Positions 10,306 to 18,814 of a DNA stretch of 64,000 nt are shown here, one piece after another (the first letter of the stretch is position 1; each line of letters starts with the position of its first letter). The notes beneath the pieces were generated by a model. It was not told where the DNA came from, searched no databases, and saw only the letters and a list, made by a program, of their open reading frames with translations. The translations under genes and the position numbers were made by a program. The DNA comes from Paulinella micropora (taxonomy: Eukaryota; Cercozoa; Imbricatea; Euglyphida; Paulinellidae): contig WBZZ01000880.1 of assembly GCA_019918135.1 (NCBI GenBank), positions 1 through 64,000 on the forward strand. Reading direction: 5' to 3'.

Positions 10306-10452
10306 AGAAGGGCGGCCGCGCGCCTTTCCCCCCCTTCCCACTTTTGCCAACACACCGAATTCTTTTTTGCTTGGGTGGCTTACTTTGTAAAAGCCGTTCC
10401 ACACCGTATTCGGAATGGAACACGTGGCGTACGCGCTGTTCCGCGGCAATGA
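10306..10452 (+). repeat. Stray copy of a promoter and gene start
   Basis: Nearly repeats 12030-12185: the leader with CCACTTTTGCCAACACACCG, a TTTGTAAAA box, and the ATG with MEHVA at 10415. The open frame ends after 28 codons, so it is a promoter-plus-start relic of the gene at 12145. Confidence 0.8.
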
Positions 10453-10596
10453 CGTGCCCCCCCTCCCCGCCTTTCTTTCTCTTGCTCTTTTTGCTCTTTA
10501 GGTCCCTTCTTTTTCTCGTTCAGAAAGAAAAATCTTGTTAGCTCTTAGAAATGTCTAAGAAGCAAAGTTACAATAGAAAAGTGGCGAAACCAGCGC

Positions 10597-11751
10597 ATGG
10601 CTACCGACAGCGAGATTGTGGAGGTCACGGTGAAGTTGTACGAGCTGAAGGCGGCAGAGCAGAAGAAAGGAGCTGTCTGGCAGAAACCACGAGTTGTATC
10701 AGCGAAGCACAAGCACCAAGTGCCCGCGAGTACCGTGCGGATGGGGCTAGCCGCGATCGGACAAGCGATCGGGGTTGAGACGCTCAGCCGGGAAAGATCT
10801 CCCAAGCTATGTCTTATGCCTGATTTATTGTCACTGAACGAAACGAGGATGACCACCAAGGACCCCAACATGCTAGCCGAATGGCTAGAAGCCAGAATAG
10901 AAAACAAAATGATGTGTCTGCATACCCTGACGAACGAAGATCGGCGCTTGACAACCGAGGAAAACGGGGACGAAGTAACTACGTATCTCACCAAGCGAAT
11001 AAAGTACAATCGTAAGGACGAAGTGGTCGACGCTCAATGCCATGTTACGTTGCGTGTCAGCTGGCCTTATCCTACAGGTGGTCCATTCCCGGCAAGTGGT
11101 GGTGGTGTACCAATGGCAAAAAGACTTGTGTGGGGACCCGCCACAAGCAGGAGGCCTTCCTCCTCCAATAACCAACAAAAATGTCATCTGCTCTTGCGAG
11201 CCTTGACTACACTAATTACGGAGGAACCCAGGTACTTGTCGACCAAGAGCGTAGTTGAGGCCGTGATGGAGTTAGACCAAGAATTGCGATTTGCGGGGCA
11301 CCGCCCCCTGTTCGTCGAGGCCGATCACAAAGAAATACTTTCTACCAGACTTACGATTTGGCCAGAGGAGCTAAGTCCGCTGCTACGAGCGGCAGACATC
11401 CCAGGTGCCTGGCTGCAAGAGTTGGAAATTCGCGGCACTTTGCTAGCGCGGTTTCAATGGCTCGGTTACTACCGGACGAGAGTGCTCATTGCCCTGCTCA
11501 AAAACCTGTCCACCGCGTCGGCACAAGTGCAAGGCGTGGTTGGGCAGCTCCAAGAGCTACTGCGGGATATCTGGGCGGCCTCGCCAGGTTTGTACGGTGT
11601 CCGCGAGCCAGGCGTCGTCCAGCAGATAGCGAGCGCTATTGGGGTACGTGATGGCCTGCCGGGCGTGCTAGCAGCTGGTTTTGCCCAGGATGTGGTCGCA
11701 CACTGCAAGCAATGCGGCGCCGCTCTCGGACACAAAAAACAGAAGAAGTGA
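10597..11751 (+). CDS. Unknown 384-residue protein
   Basis: One uninterrupted frame from the ATG at 10597 (MATDSEIVEVTVKLYELKAA). The N-terminal third is charged and Lys-rich, then a middle part with a Pro/Gly/Ser loop (PYPTGGPFPASGGG) is followed by a mostly helical C-terminal half (LLRALTTLITEEPR, IWPEELSPLLRAADIPGAW, LIALLKNLSTASAQVQGVV). It ends in a CxxC pair (CKQCGA) and a lysine tail, which could bind zinc or nucleic acid. Another ATG at 10551 lies in a different frame. It sits between the two copies of a repeated promoter block, so it may have been part of the duplicated or inserted unit. Lower GC than neighbours. No family recognised. Confidence 0.65.
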   Translation: MATDSEIVEVTVKLYELKAAEQKKGAVWQKPRVVSAKHKHQVPASTVRMGLAAIGQAIGVETLSRERSPKLCLMPDLLSLNETRMTTKDPNMLAEWLEARIENKMMCLHTLTNEDRRLTTEENGDEVTTYLTKRIKYNRKDEVVDAQCHVTLRVSWPYPTGGPFPASGGGVPMAKRLVWGPATSRRPSSSNNQQKCHLLLRALTTLITEEPRYLSTKSVVEAVMELDQELRFAGHRPLFVEADHKEILSTRLTIWPEELSPLLRAADIPGAWLQELEIRGTLLARFQWLGYYRTRVLIALLKNLSTASAQVQGVVGQLQELLRDIWAASPGLYGVREPGVVQQIASAIGVRDGLPGVLAAGFAQDVVAHCKQCGAALGHKKQKK

Positions 11752-12024
11752 CAAACGGGCCTCTCTCTCTTTCTCCAAAAACTTCCCCCCCCCTCTCGCC
11801 GTTTCCCGTGCGTGCTTGCACTTTTCGTAATGCCCCGGCGAGAGTGGGGGAGGGGAGAGAACGGCGAGAGGGGGGCGGGCGGGAATACATTTTAAGCTAC
11901 CAAACATTTCCCGCCCGCCGTGCTGCCCCCCGAAAAGAGATGACAAAATGGTAGCAATCGAAAGGTGGGTGAGAGTGGGAGGGGAAAAAGCTGTGTAAGA
12001 AAAAAAGAGTGGTAGGGAGTCCCG

Positions 12025-12144
12025 TAGCAAAAGAAAGGCGGTCGCGCGCCTTTGCCCCTTCCCACTTTTGCCAACACACCGAATTCTTTTTTTGCTTGGG
12101 TGGCTTACTTTGTAAAAAGCCGTTCTACTCACATTACATTCGGA
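12025..12144 (+). promoter_or_regulatory. Conserved leader/promoter of the MEHVA gene
   Basis: The 120 bases before the ATG at 12145 are kept in the stray copy at 10306-10414, including the CCAACACACCGAATTC block and TTTGTAAAAAGCCG box about 35 bases before the ATG. Conservation of both blocks in a relic suggests a promoter. Confidence 0.45.
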
Positions 12145-12836
12145 ATGGAACACGTGGCGTCCGCGCTGGTGCCCTTCGAATTCCGCGGCAATGACGGGGC
12201 GGCCGACGATGACGACGACAGGTACACGGGCCCGTTCGCGCCGCGCAGCACGAAGCACGGAGCGAACTCGTCACCCCCGCGGTGGCAGAATTACAACGAC
12301 TACGACGGGGCCGGAGATGCGAACGCGCCGCCAGAGCCGATGCGCCCGCTGAGCCTTTACCCGGGACTAGCGGAGGCCGAGCGGGAGGACGCCCAGCAGA
12401 ACCCGGCGCGGACGAATCTTTCTGCTTCGCGTGCCAGTTCTTGCCCAGAGGACAATGCGACAACAGAGACTTTGCGCACTTGCAGAGCTTATTCGACGAG
12501 TGGGGTGACAGGAGCCCACTAGTAGTGCTGCGGTGTGTGCAGCAGTGGTACCGGCGGCGCTGGCAGGAAGAGTGCAACCAGCACTGGCTGCTGAGCAGCA
12601 TACGGTTGCACATCGTGAGCCACCGCGCCATGCCCCCGGAGGTTTTCAGAAAGAACGCTATGCGCACGAACCAGGCGCTGCTGTACCACCTGGTGACGCA
12701 GGGCCTGCTGCGCGAGAACGACGACGGGACAGTGCGAGAGATAGACGAGAATAGCTTTAGAAAATACCAGAGCCTAGTGCTAGCCAGCGTGAAATTACAG
12801 GCCGGCGCGCAGTCGAAAATGCCGGAGCCGTCCTAA
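12145..12836 (+). CDS. Unknown protein with a Cys motif and a WLLSSIRLHIVSH block
   Basis: Starts MEHVASALVPFEFRG. The head is acidic and disordered (AADDDDDRY, Pro-rich). The C-terminal half is compact and globular: a CFACQ pair, then DFAHLQSLFDEWGDRSP, a helix with CVQQWYRRRWQEEC, the block WLLSSIRLHIVSHRAMP, and a final helix before MPEPS. This layout (CxxC, a W-anchored helix, IxxHxxxH) looks like a small conserved virus protein, but I cannot name the family. It looks broken in about one place. The promoter and start are duplicated at 10306-10452. Confidence 0.55.
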
Positions 12837-13028
12837 ATAGTAGGACGCTTGCAGAAAAAACATGGCTTTTAATATAAAAAAAACAGGAAAATCTGCTCGC
12901 CAGGAATTCTTTTTTCTTAAAACTCTGAACAGGCAGGAAGGACGCCCGCCGAAACTAAAAAAAAAGACTAGAATCTCCTGACGACGCGCAACAGAATCCC
13001 TACTCCGTGTGTTTTTGGTCGCTTCTAG

Positions 13029-13791
13029 TCACGAGTCACTGCAATCAGCACAGACTCCCTTGGGACTTCCGCTGAGCCACTTGCGTTGGACAGGAGTCTT
13101 TACACCTATCTCGAGCAGCTCTTCCCACTTCACGGTGCAATCTCGTTCAGCTCTGTAGGCAAACAAATTCAGCATCGGCAACGAAACGATTTTCTGGACG
13201 GCTTCTGCGATTTGGCCGCTGCTGTGATATAATGCCGTCCAGTGGCAGATGCCTGAGGAATTGGTGTTCGCACTTGTGACTTCTTTGGTCCAGCGACAAG
13301 CTGAGTTCCATCACTGTTTTGCCGGTCCGGATCGTGTGTTTGCAGTACAACTCCAAGCGCGTACTAACGGGTACAGATTCGCCGTAGCGTCTGCCCACGT
13401 CAATTTTCAGCAGGCCGTGCGCATCCAACTCTTCTCCGTTTTCGTAGTAATGGTAGGGAACTGCGCCGGTGATCCCATACTTCTCAAAACCCCTTCCCAG
13501 GGTCACTTGTTCGATCTGTTGGACAAGTGTCTTTTGCACCGCGCGGAGTTCGCCTTGCTTAGCTATGGTGGCTAAGGGCAGCAAGGAGGACTCTAAACGC
13601 TTGCAGGTCGTGCCTAGCGCGGCCAAGGAAGACGGCGAGTACGAGATGAGCAATTCTAGTGTGCTGCCCTCCAGCAGCTCGAGCAGATCCAACAAGGAAG
13701 AACGACCGTGTGCACGCTTCTGTCTTTTGTTCGGTCGCGCAGCGTTTTTCGTTCCGTCGTCGGTCGAGCTCGCTGCTCCAAGACAAGACAT
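13029..13791 (-). CDS. F-box-like protein
   Basis: Starts MSCLGAASSTDDG at the ATG at 13791. After a basic head (NKRQKRAHGRSS) comes a helical segment with LELLISYSPSSLAALGTTC and KRLESSLLP, which fits the F-box pattern LxxLLxxxLxxLxxxCKRL. F-box proteins link targets to SCF ubiquitin ligases, and giant and poxviruses use them against the host. The rest has a predicted beta-rich region (RRYGESVPVSTRLELYCK) and a tail reading DCTVKWEELLEIGV with a terminal CADCSDS. About one or two breaks. Its 5' end faces the repeat-rich divergent region at 13.8-15.2 kb. Assignment rests on the helix pattern alone. Confidence 0.5.
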
Positions 13792-13904
13792 ACCGCTTAC
13801 ACACAAAGAAGAAGAATAATATCAGCAGTCTTGAAAAAAAATGTACAAAGCATAACACAAAAAAACCCTTTCCTCCATTTGTAAACATGTGCGTCGTCAA
13901 TTTC

Positions 13905-14085
13905 GTTTATGTGTGTGATTGTGTGCGTGACTGTCTGTGTGTGACTGTCTGTGTGACTGTGTGTGTGTCTGTGTGTGACTGTGCAGGTGTTTGTGTATGT
14001 TTGTGCGTGTGTGTATATGTGTGTGTGACTGTGTGTGTGACTGTCTGTACGCGTATGTAACTGTGTGTGTTGTAGGCGTATAAAG
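13905..14085 (+). repeat. GT-rich microsatellite tract
   Basis: Irregular (TG)n with TGTGACTG and TGTCTG variants over about 180 bases. The bias is strand-specific (plus strand rich in G and T). No coding evidence. Confidence 0.8.
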
Positions 14086-14207
14086 CTTTATGTGTATGAG
14101 TCACTGCTTTGTTGTGTTGTGTTAAAAAGGGTTGTGAAATATATATCATCTTCGCACGTCAAAGGGAAGGGCCGAAACATTTCACAGTGACCAACATTGA
14201 GCAAAAA

Positions 14208-14680
14208 GCCCATTAAAGCCGCCCAATGCTGCCAACATTGGGTTTTCCCAATGATGTTGGCATCGTAGCTGTACGCAACCCATTAAAGTCGCCCAATGCT
14301 GCCAACATTGGGTTTGCCCAATGATGTCGGCATCGTGGCTGTCGGGCCCCTCCCCTTTTGTACGCAACCGATTGAAGTTGCCCAATGCTGCCAACATTGG
14401 GTTTGCCCAATGCTGCCAACATTGGGTTTGCCCAATGATGTCGGCGTCGTGGTTAGAGGGGGGCCCGACAGCTACGACATCATTGGGCAAACTCAATGTT
14501 GGCAGCATTGGGCAAACCCAATGAATCGAGCTGTCGGGCCCCCCCCTTTTGTACGCAACACATTAAAGTCGCCCAATGCTGTCAACATTGGGTTTGCCCA
14601 ATGCTGCCAACATTGGGTTTGCCCAACGATGTGTCCAATGCTGCCAACATTGGGTTTGCCCAATGGCATCGTAGTAACCA
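14208..14680. repeat. Array of CCCAATG...CATTGGG palindromes
   Basis: The 21-base imperfect palindrome CCCAATGCTGCCAACATTGGG starts at about 14222, 14292, 14381, 14406, 14572 (one change), 14597 and 14635 (lacking the first C), with an inverted copy at 14490-14510 and half sites in between. Longer units carry GTACGCAAC and ATTAAAGTCG. The segment 14461-14515 is an inverted copy of about 14295-14350, so the array has both direct and inverted parts. It lies between divergent genes. Confidence 0.9.
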
Positions 14681-14779
14681 ACGATCGGCCCCTCCTCCCT
14701 CTCCCTCTCTCTCTCTCATATTGGTGACCATATTCACACTCACGTGAAATGACTTTGCTATCTGTCGTCGTATACAAAC

Positions 14780-14945
14780 AGAAAGTTGCGTGTGTATGTG
14801 TGTGTGTTACTCCGTGCGTGTTTCTTGGGCTGAACGTGTACACAGAGAATTGTGTGTGTGTGTGTGTTTCTTTTGCTGAACGTGTACACCAAGAGTTGTG
14901 TGTGTATGTGACTGGTTTGTGTATGTGTGTGTGGAGGTGCGTGTA
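14780..14945 (+). repeat. Second GT-rich microsatellite tract
   Basis: TG-rich sequence with two near-repeats of CTGAACGTGTACAC. Together with 13905-14085 it brackets the palindrome array. Confidence 0.75.
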
Positions 14946-15174
14946 ATGTATCCATGCGTTATGTGTATCTGCAGAGAGTTATGCGATCTCCCCTTTCTAT
15001 TTTTCTATCTGTCCATCTATCTCTTTGTTATTTCTAGTTGTGTGCGCGAGTTTAACTGTCCAACGAAAAAGAAACTTACACATTGAGCAAACATCACGCC
15101 TTGCTGCACCTAAGACATTTACACACCGATTTGGGCTGGTTTTCTTTCTTCCTGCTTACAGGAAAAAACAACGA

Positions 15175-16478
15175 ATGAGCGAATCCCTGCCTTCCGACGT
15201 TGCTGCTCCCACTTCCAATCCGCCCTGCTTGAGATCCACGGAGATCAAGTCGCTGCCAAGCCTGCGCGACGTCCTGGAGTCACGAGCGGGGCTTGCGTTG
15301 AAGTCGTGCTGAACGCGGGCGCCGAACCAATCAGCAGGGACCGAGTGTCGCCGCACGTGTGGTTTGACGAGTTCGAGAGCGAGCTTGGGCCGGGACACAA
15401 GCGCTTGTGGTCCAAGATCATAGCCTTTGCCCAGGCCCGCTGCATGTTCCAGTCTTTTCTGCTGCGGCTACCTACCAAGGCCATGTTCCTGCACCTTTCG
15501 TCCGCGCGGCTGGCCGAAACACTACAAGATCTGTCGCCTGCCCGGGCGGAAAATCGTTTGCGGGGCCTGTGTGCCGCGCCCCTCGACAACGCTCTGGCCA
15601 GGGATTGTCCCCTCATGAGCGGATTGCTAGTCGGTGATACCAGCCATTTGCAGCAGGTGGTGGAGCTCCGCCTGACGCCAGCGGAGTTCATGTCCCGCGT
15701 CCTCGGCCCGAGCGGCACCGTTGAGCCAGCTCGCCTGCACGAGCTAGGTGCTGTCCTGGTGTGCACGGAGGCCAGCCACTACTGGTTTGTCCAGCCCCAG
15801 CCGGCCTCGCCCCGCGTCCCGTCATTCAGCTCTCTGGTCGCGCTGCACGAACGTCTGGGTGTCAAGTTCCTGGACATGTTCCGTGTGCCCGACCTGTCCG
15901 ACGAAGACGCGTCTTCGGATTCAGACGAAGACGCGCCTTCGGCTGCTGAAAGCAACGAGACTACTGGGCCCGCCGCGCGGACAGAGCACCAAATCTGTCC
16001 GGCGGCCCAGCGCCAGATCTGCAAGGCCTGGACAATAGCCCGCGATACACTAATAATGATCGACGCGCTCCCGCAGCCAGACCCTCTGACAGGTTCCTTG
16101 GGCGCCGACCCTACGCAGCAGCAGCTAGAGTTAATCCTACTAGAAATGCGGGCCAAGAGTCTTTGTGCAGCACATTTGTTCAAGGACGAATTTGTAGACT
16201 ACGACCCGTCGGCCAAGAACCAGCCACGAGAATTCAGGGGGTACGAGAAAGTGCGCAACGGCCGGGCCGCTGTAGAGGGCCTGCTGCGGCCCCTGAGCCA
16301 CGAGCTCCAAGCGCGGGTCCATCGCACCCCGGGCTACCTCCTCCTCCTCAGCGCGTGCCTAAGGCAGGTGGTGGATAATAGTACTCCGGACTTTGTGCTC
16401 ACGGTGGACAAGCGGGAGCAATTCATCGACCGCGAGCTCAAGATTGTCGCCAACAAACGGCGCCGGTTGGCTCAATAA
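15175..16478 (+). CDS. Unknown protein of about 430 residues
   Basis: Starts MSESLPSDVAAPTSNPPC. A strong splice-acceptor-like sequence (TTTCTTTCTTCCTGCTTACAG, ending 15161) lies just before the ATG, so a leader intron is possible. The N-terminal half is helical (VWFDEFESELGPGHKRLW). The middle holds an acidic stretch with a repeated SDEDA motif (about 15900-15945), then a helical domain and a basic tail (KIVANKRRRLAQ) that could be a nuclear localisation signal. The stop TAA lies inside AATAAA. About one break. No family recognised. Confidence 0.6.
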
Positions 16479-16919
16479 ACAAAAACCAGAGAAAAACGCG
16501 GCCAGGAAGTTTCCAACCCAATTCAAAAGCTTAGGCTTTCCTCTCTTTGTCCAAATCGTATTTTTAAAAAAAAGTTTTTTACTTTATTTTCTAGTTCAGG
16601 AGAGGCAATCATGCGCGTGAACAATTCGAGGTGTAAGTAGCCAAAAAAAGTAGACGGCAATATTCTAGATAGAATATTTCGACGGTTTTTCAACATTTTT
16701 TGTTCTCCCAAAAGACCCCCCCCCCCCCCGCTCTTCTTTCCCTCCCGTTTGTTGCCTCTCGCCACTATCCAACCTCACTTGCAAATCACTCTCTTTTCCG
16801 TTCCCGCCCCCCCTTTTTTTTCCTCTCCCGCCTGTTGTTTCAGAATTTTTTTTGTTTGCTTTACGTTTTATTTTTTAAAACAAGGTGCGGCAAAGCTTTG
16901 TAAGCAGAGAAAAAAAAGA
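16479..16919. other. A/T-rich intergenic stretch
   Basis: No gene seen. Contains a C run near 16717-16729, T runs, and an inverted pair around 16664-16681 (TATTCTAGATAGAATA). It probably carries the promoter of the gene at 16920. Confidence 0.6.
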
Positions 16920-18048
16920 ATGCAAAACACAGCCGCGACAGAAACAAAACAGTCGCAGCACCTGGTCAACATTCTTTCGCACGTCGAAGATTTCCAATCT
17001 CTGCAAAAAGGAAACAAGACCTTGATCGTCACGTACGGACCCCCCGGAGTTGGCAAATCCAAAGTACTCCAAAAGTTTCTTAATGAAGTCTTCGGAGAAG
17101 GTAAAGCTCTCGCTGACGTCAAAAGTCTGGTACAACGGCAGCATCGATGACCTGGTCAAGATGCACAGCGAGGAAGTGCGGAACTGGATCCAAATCGAAG
17201 CAGAATTAAAGGAGAGAAAAGCTCGAGGCTATGAGCTTGCCAAATCAGCCGTCTTTAGCGAATATGTTACGCGCAAGAGGACGCAAACCTATTTTGCCGC
17301 CCGCAAAGAAACACGGGGTTGGACGAGCTGAATGATACCCTGATGCAGGCGGCTATGGAACTCGGTGCAGGGATCTTGTTAGAAACGACCGGTGCGTACG
17401 GCAGGGGGTGGGATGCACTGCAAGGCCTCTTGTGGGCCTGCTCGCTGGCCAAGCAGAAAAAGTACACTGTTTACATCGTTTGTCCCCTAACCAGACTGGA
17501 CACCGTAAATGGCAGACTTGCTAGACGTGAGGGCAGCTTAACGCCCATAATCCTGAAGAATTGTTCCGCAACTCCTACTACAACTTTTTTACGAAATTCT
17601 GCCCAGCTATCAAATAGTCGCAGATGTGCTCTACATTTGTGAAACAACGGAAACAACATGAAACTGCAATACTCGACGGAAAAGGCTCGTTTGCTTCAAA
17701 GCCAATCTCGTTGGGGGCGCGCAGAGCCGGAGACCTTGGAGCTGGTAAACAAACTCAACAAATTACATTTTATACGAGGACTCCGCAAGGCGGTTGCACT
17801 TGCCAGATTCGGCTGGAGCTTCTTCTTGTGCCATCCAAGGCTGGACGATCACAATCACAGAGAATTATGACCAGCCAAGGAACGGACCAGCTCATCAGCA
17901 ACTGTTGGCAACCCTGTGCACTAATGCATTTTTTGCCAAGAGTGGTAAACTCTTTAGGGATACAAGCCGAGGAATTTGCTCTAGTTGGAGCCCTCTTTTG
18001 AACGGAGAAAAGGGGGGCTTGGCAAAAAAGCCGGACGTTAAGCAATAA
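16920..18048 (+). pseudogene. Zeta-toxin/polynucleotide-kinase-like P-loop protein, broken
   Basis: A P-loop VTYGPPGVGKSKVLQKF lies near 17027-17077. Later come LLETTGAYG and a following helix, then YTVYIVCPLTRLD with an R-rich helix (NGRLARREG). This order (Walker A, ETTG strand, lid arginines) is that of zeta-toxin-type kinases, a family widespread in bacteria and also found in eukaryotes and large viruses. It is a fossil, broken in about four places, with lower GC than its neighbours. The final TAA is inside AATAAA. Confidence 0.5.
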
Positions 18049-18116
18049 AAGTTGTTCCTTCCTTTATTTTCTTTTGCACAAAAACTTTTTAATAGCACGA
18101 TGTTCGCTTTTTTTGT

Positions 18117-18536
18117 TCATTCGGTAGCGATAATATTTTTCTTCCCGTGGGGCCGGCACTGCAGCTTATTCGAATACGCGTGCCTGTTCGTCGTCGCGTC
18201 TAGGCGGCTGTCGGGCACGACCCAGAAGACGCGCCGGCGCGAACTCAGTAGTGTGTGGTCCGTTTCCGACACCACGACGCAGCCGCAGGTGCCGCAGGTC
18301 TCGACGAACATAGTTTCGGCCTCGCCGCCGTCGGTGACCGCGTTGGCCTTGTCCGCGAGATTCTGCAACGTGCTGTGCCAGGGCCCGCTCGTGACTTCTA
18401 GCGCGGCCGACGCGAGCTCTGCCAGGTCCCTCTCGGCCTCCAGCGCCTCTTCCTGGCCTACGTTTCGCTGATCCAGATACCTTTTCAGGCCCCGGACCAA
18501 CGCCCGGGCCAGCCGGAATTCCTTGTGCTCCGACAT
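18117..18536 (-). CDS. Small Cys-motif protein, 139 residues
   Basis: One frame from the ATG at 18536 (MSEHKEFRLARALVRGLKRY). The N-terminal half is a charged amphipathic helix with EEALEAERDLAELASAALEV. The second half carries ETCGTCGCVVVSETDH and RRRVFWVVPDSRLD, likely strands with a CxxCxC zinc or disulfide site. A diverged relic of this gene lies at 22640-22830, beyond the replication element. TTTATT at 18062-18067 gives an AATAAA on this strand after the stop. No family recognised. Confidence 0.65.
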   Translation of the reverse strand: MSEHKEFRLARALVRGLKRYLDQRNVGQEEALEAERDLAELASAALEVTSGPWHSTLQNLADKANAVTDGGEAETMFVETCGTCGCVVVSETDHTLLSSRRRVFWVVPDSRLDATTNRHAYSNKLQCRPHGKKNIIATE

Positions 18537-18814
18537 CTTTGCAGCAAGAAAAAATGTCCCGCGTACCGGCAGAGCCGGGAAAATTCGGTGCAAGGATTTT
18601 CAGGGGAGGTAGGGGCGCGCGAAAAAGCTCTCCCACTTGACAAGGTGTGCAGGGGCTTTTCGTCGACTCCCCCCCCCACCCCCCACACTCCCCGCACACC
18701 CCCATTTTACGTACTTCCCCTCTTCCCTCTCTTTCTCCCCTCCCCCCCCCTTTTAACCCTCCGCCGTCCTCTCAATAGACACCAAGAAAGAGAAGGGTCT
18801 ACTGAAACACAAAC

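Noticed and set aside
13905-14085. Val/Cys-rich peptide from the GT tract
   Set aside because: Simple-sequence artefact without start context or domain.
14208-14680. Small proteins rich in Asn, Cys, Gln and Trp encoded in the palindrome array
   Set aside because: They come from the repeat unit itself read in several frames on both strands; no gene features.
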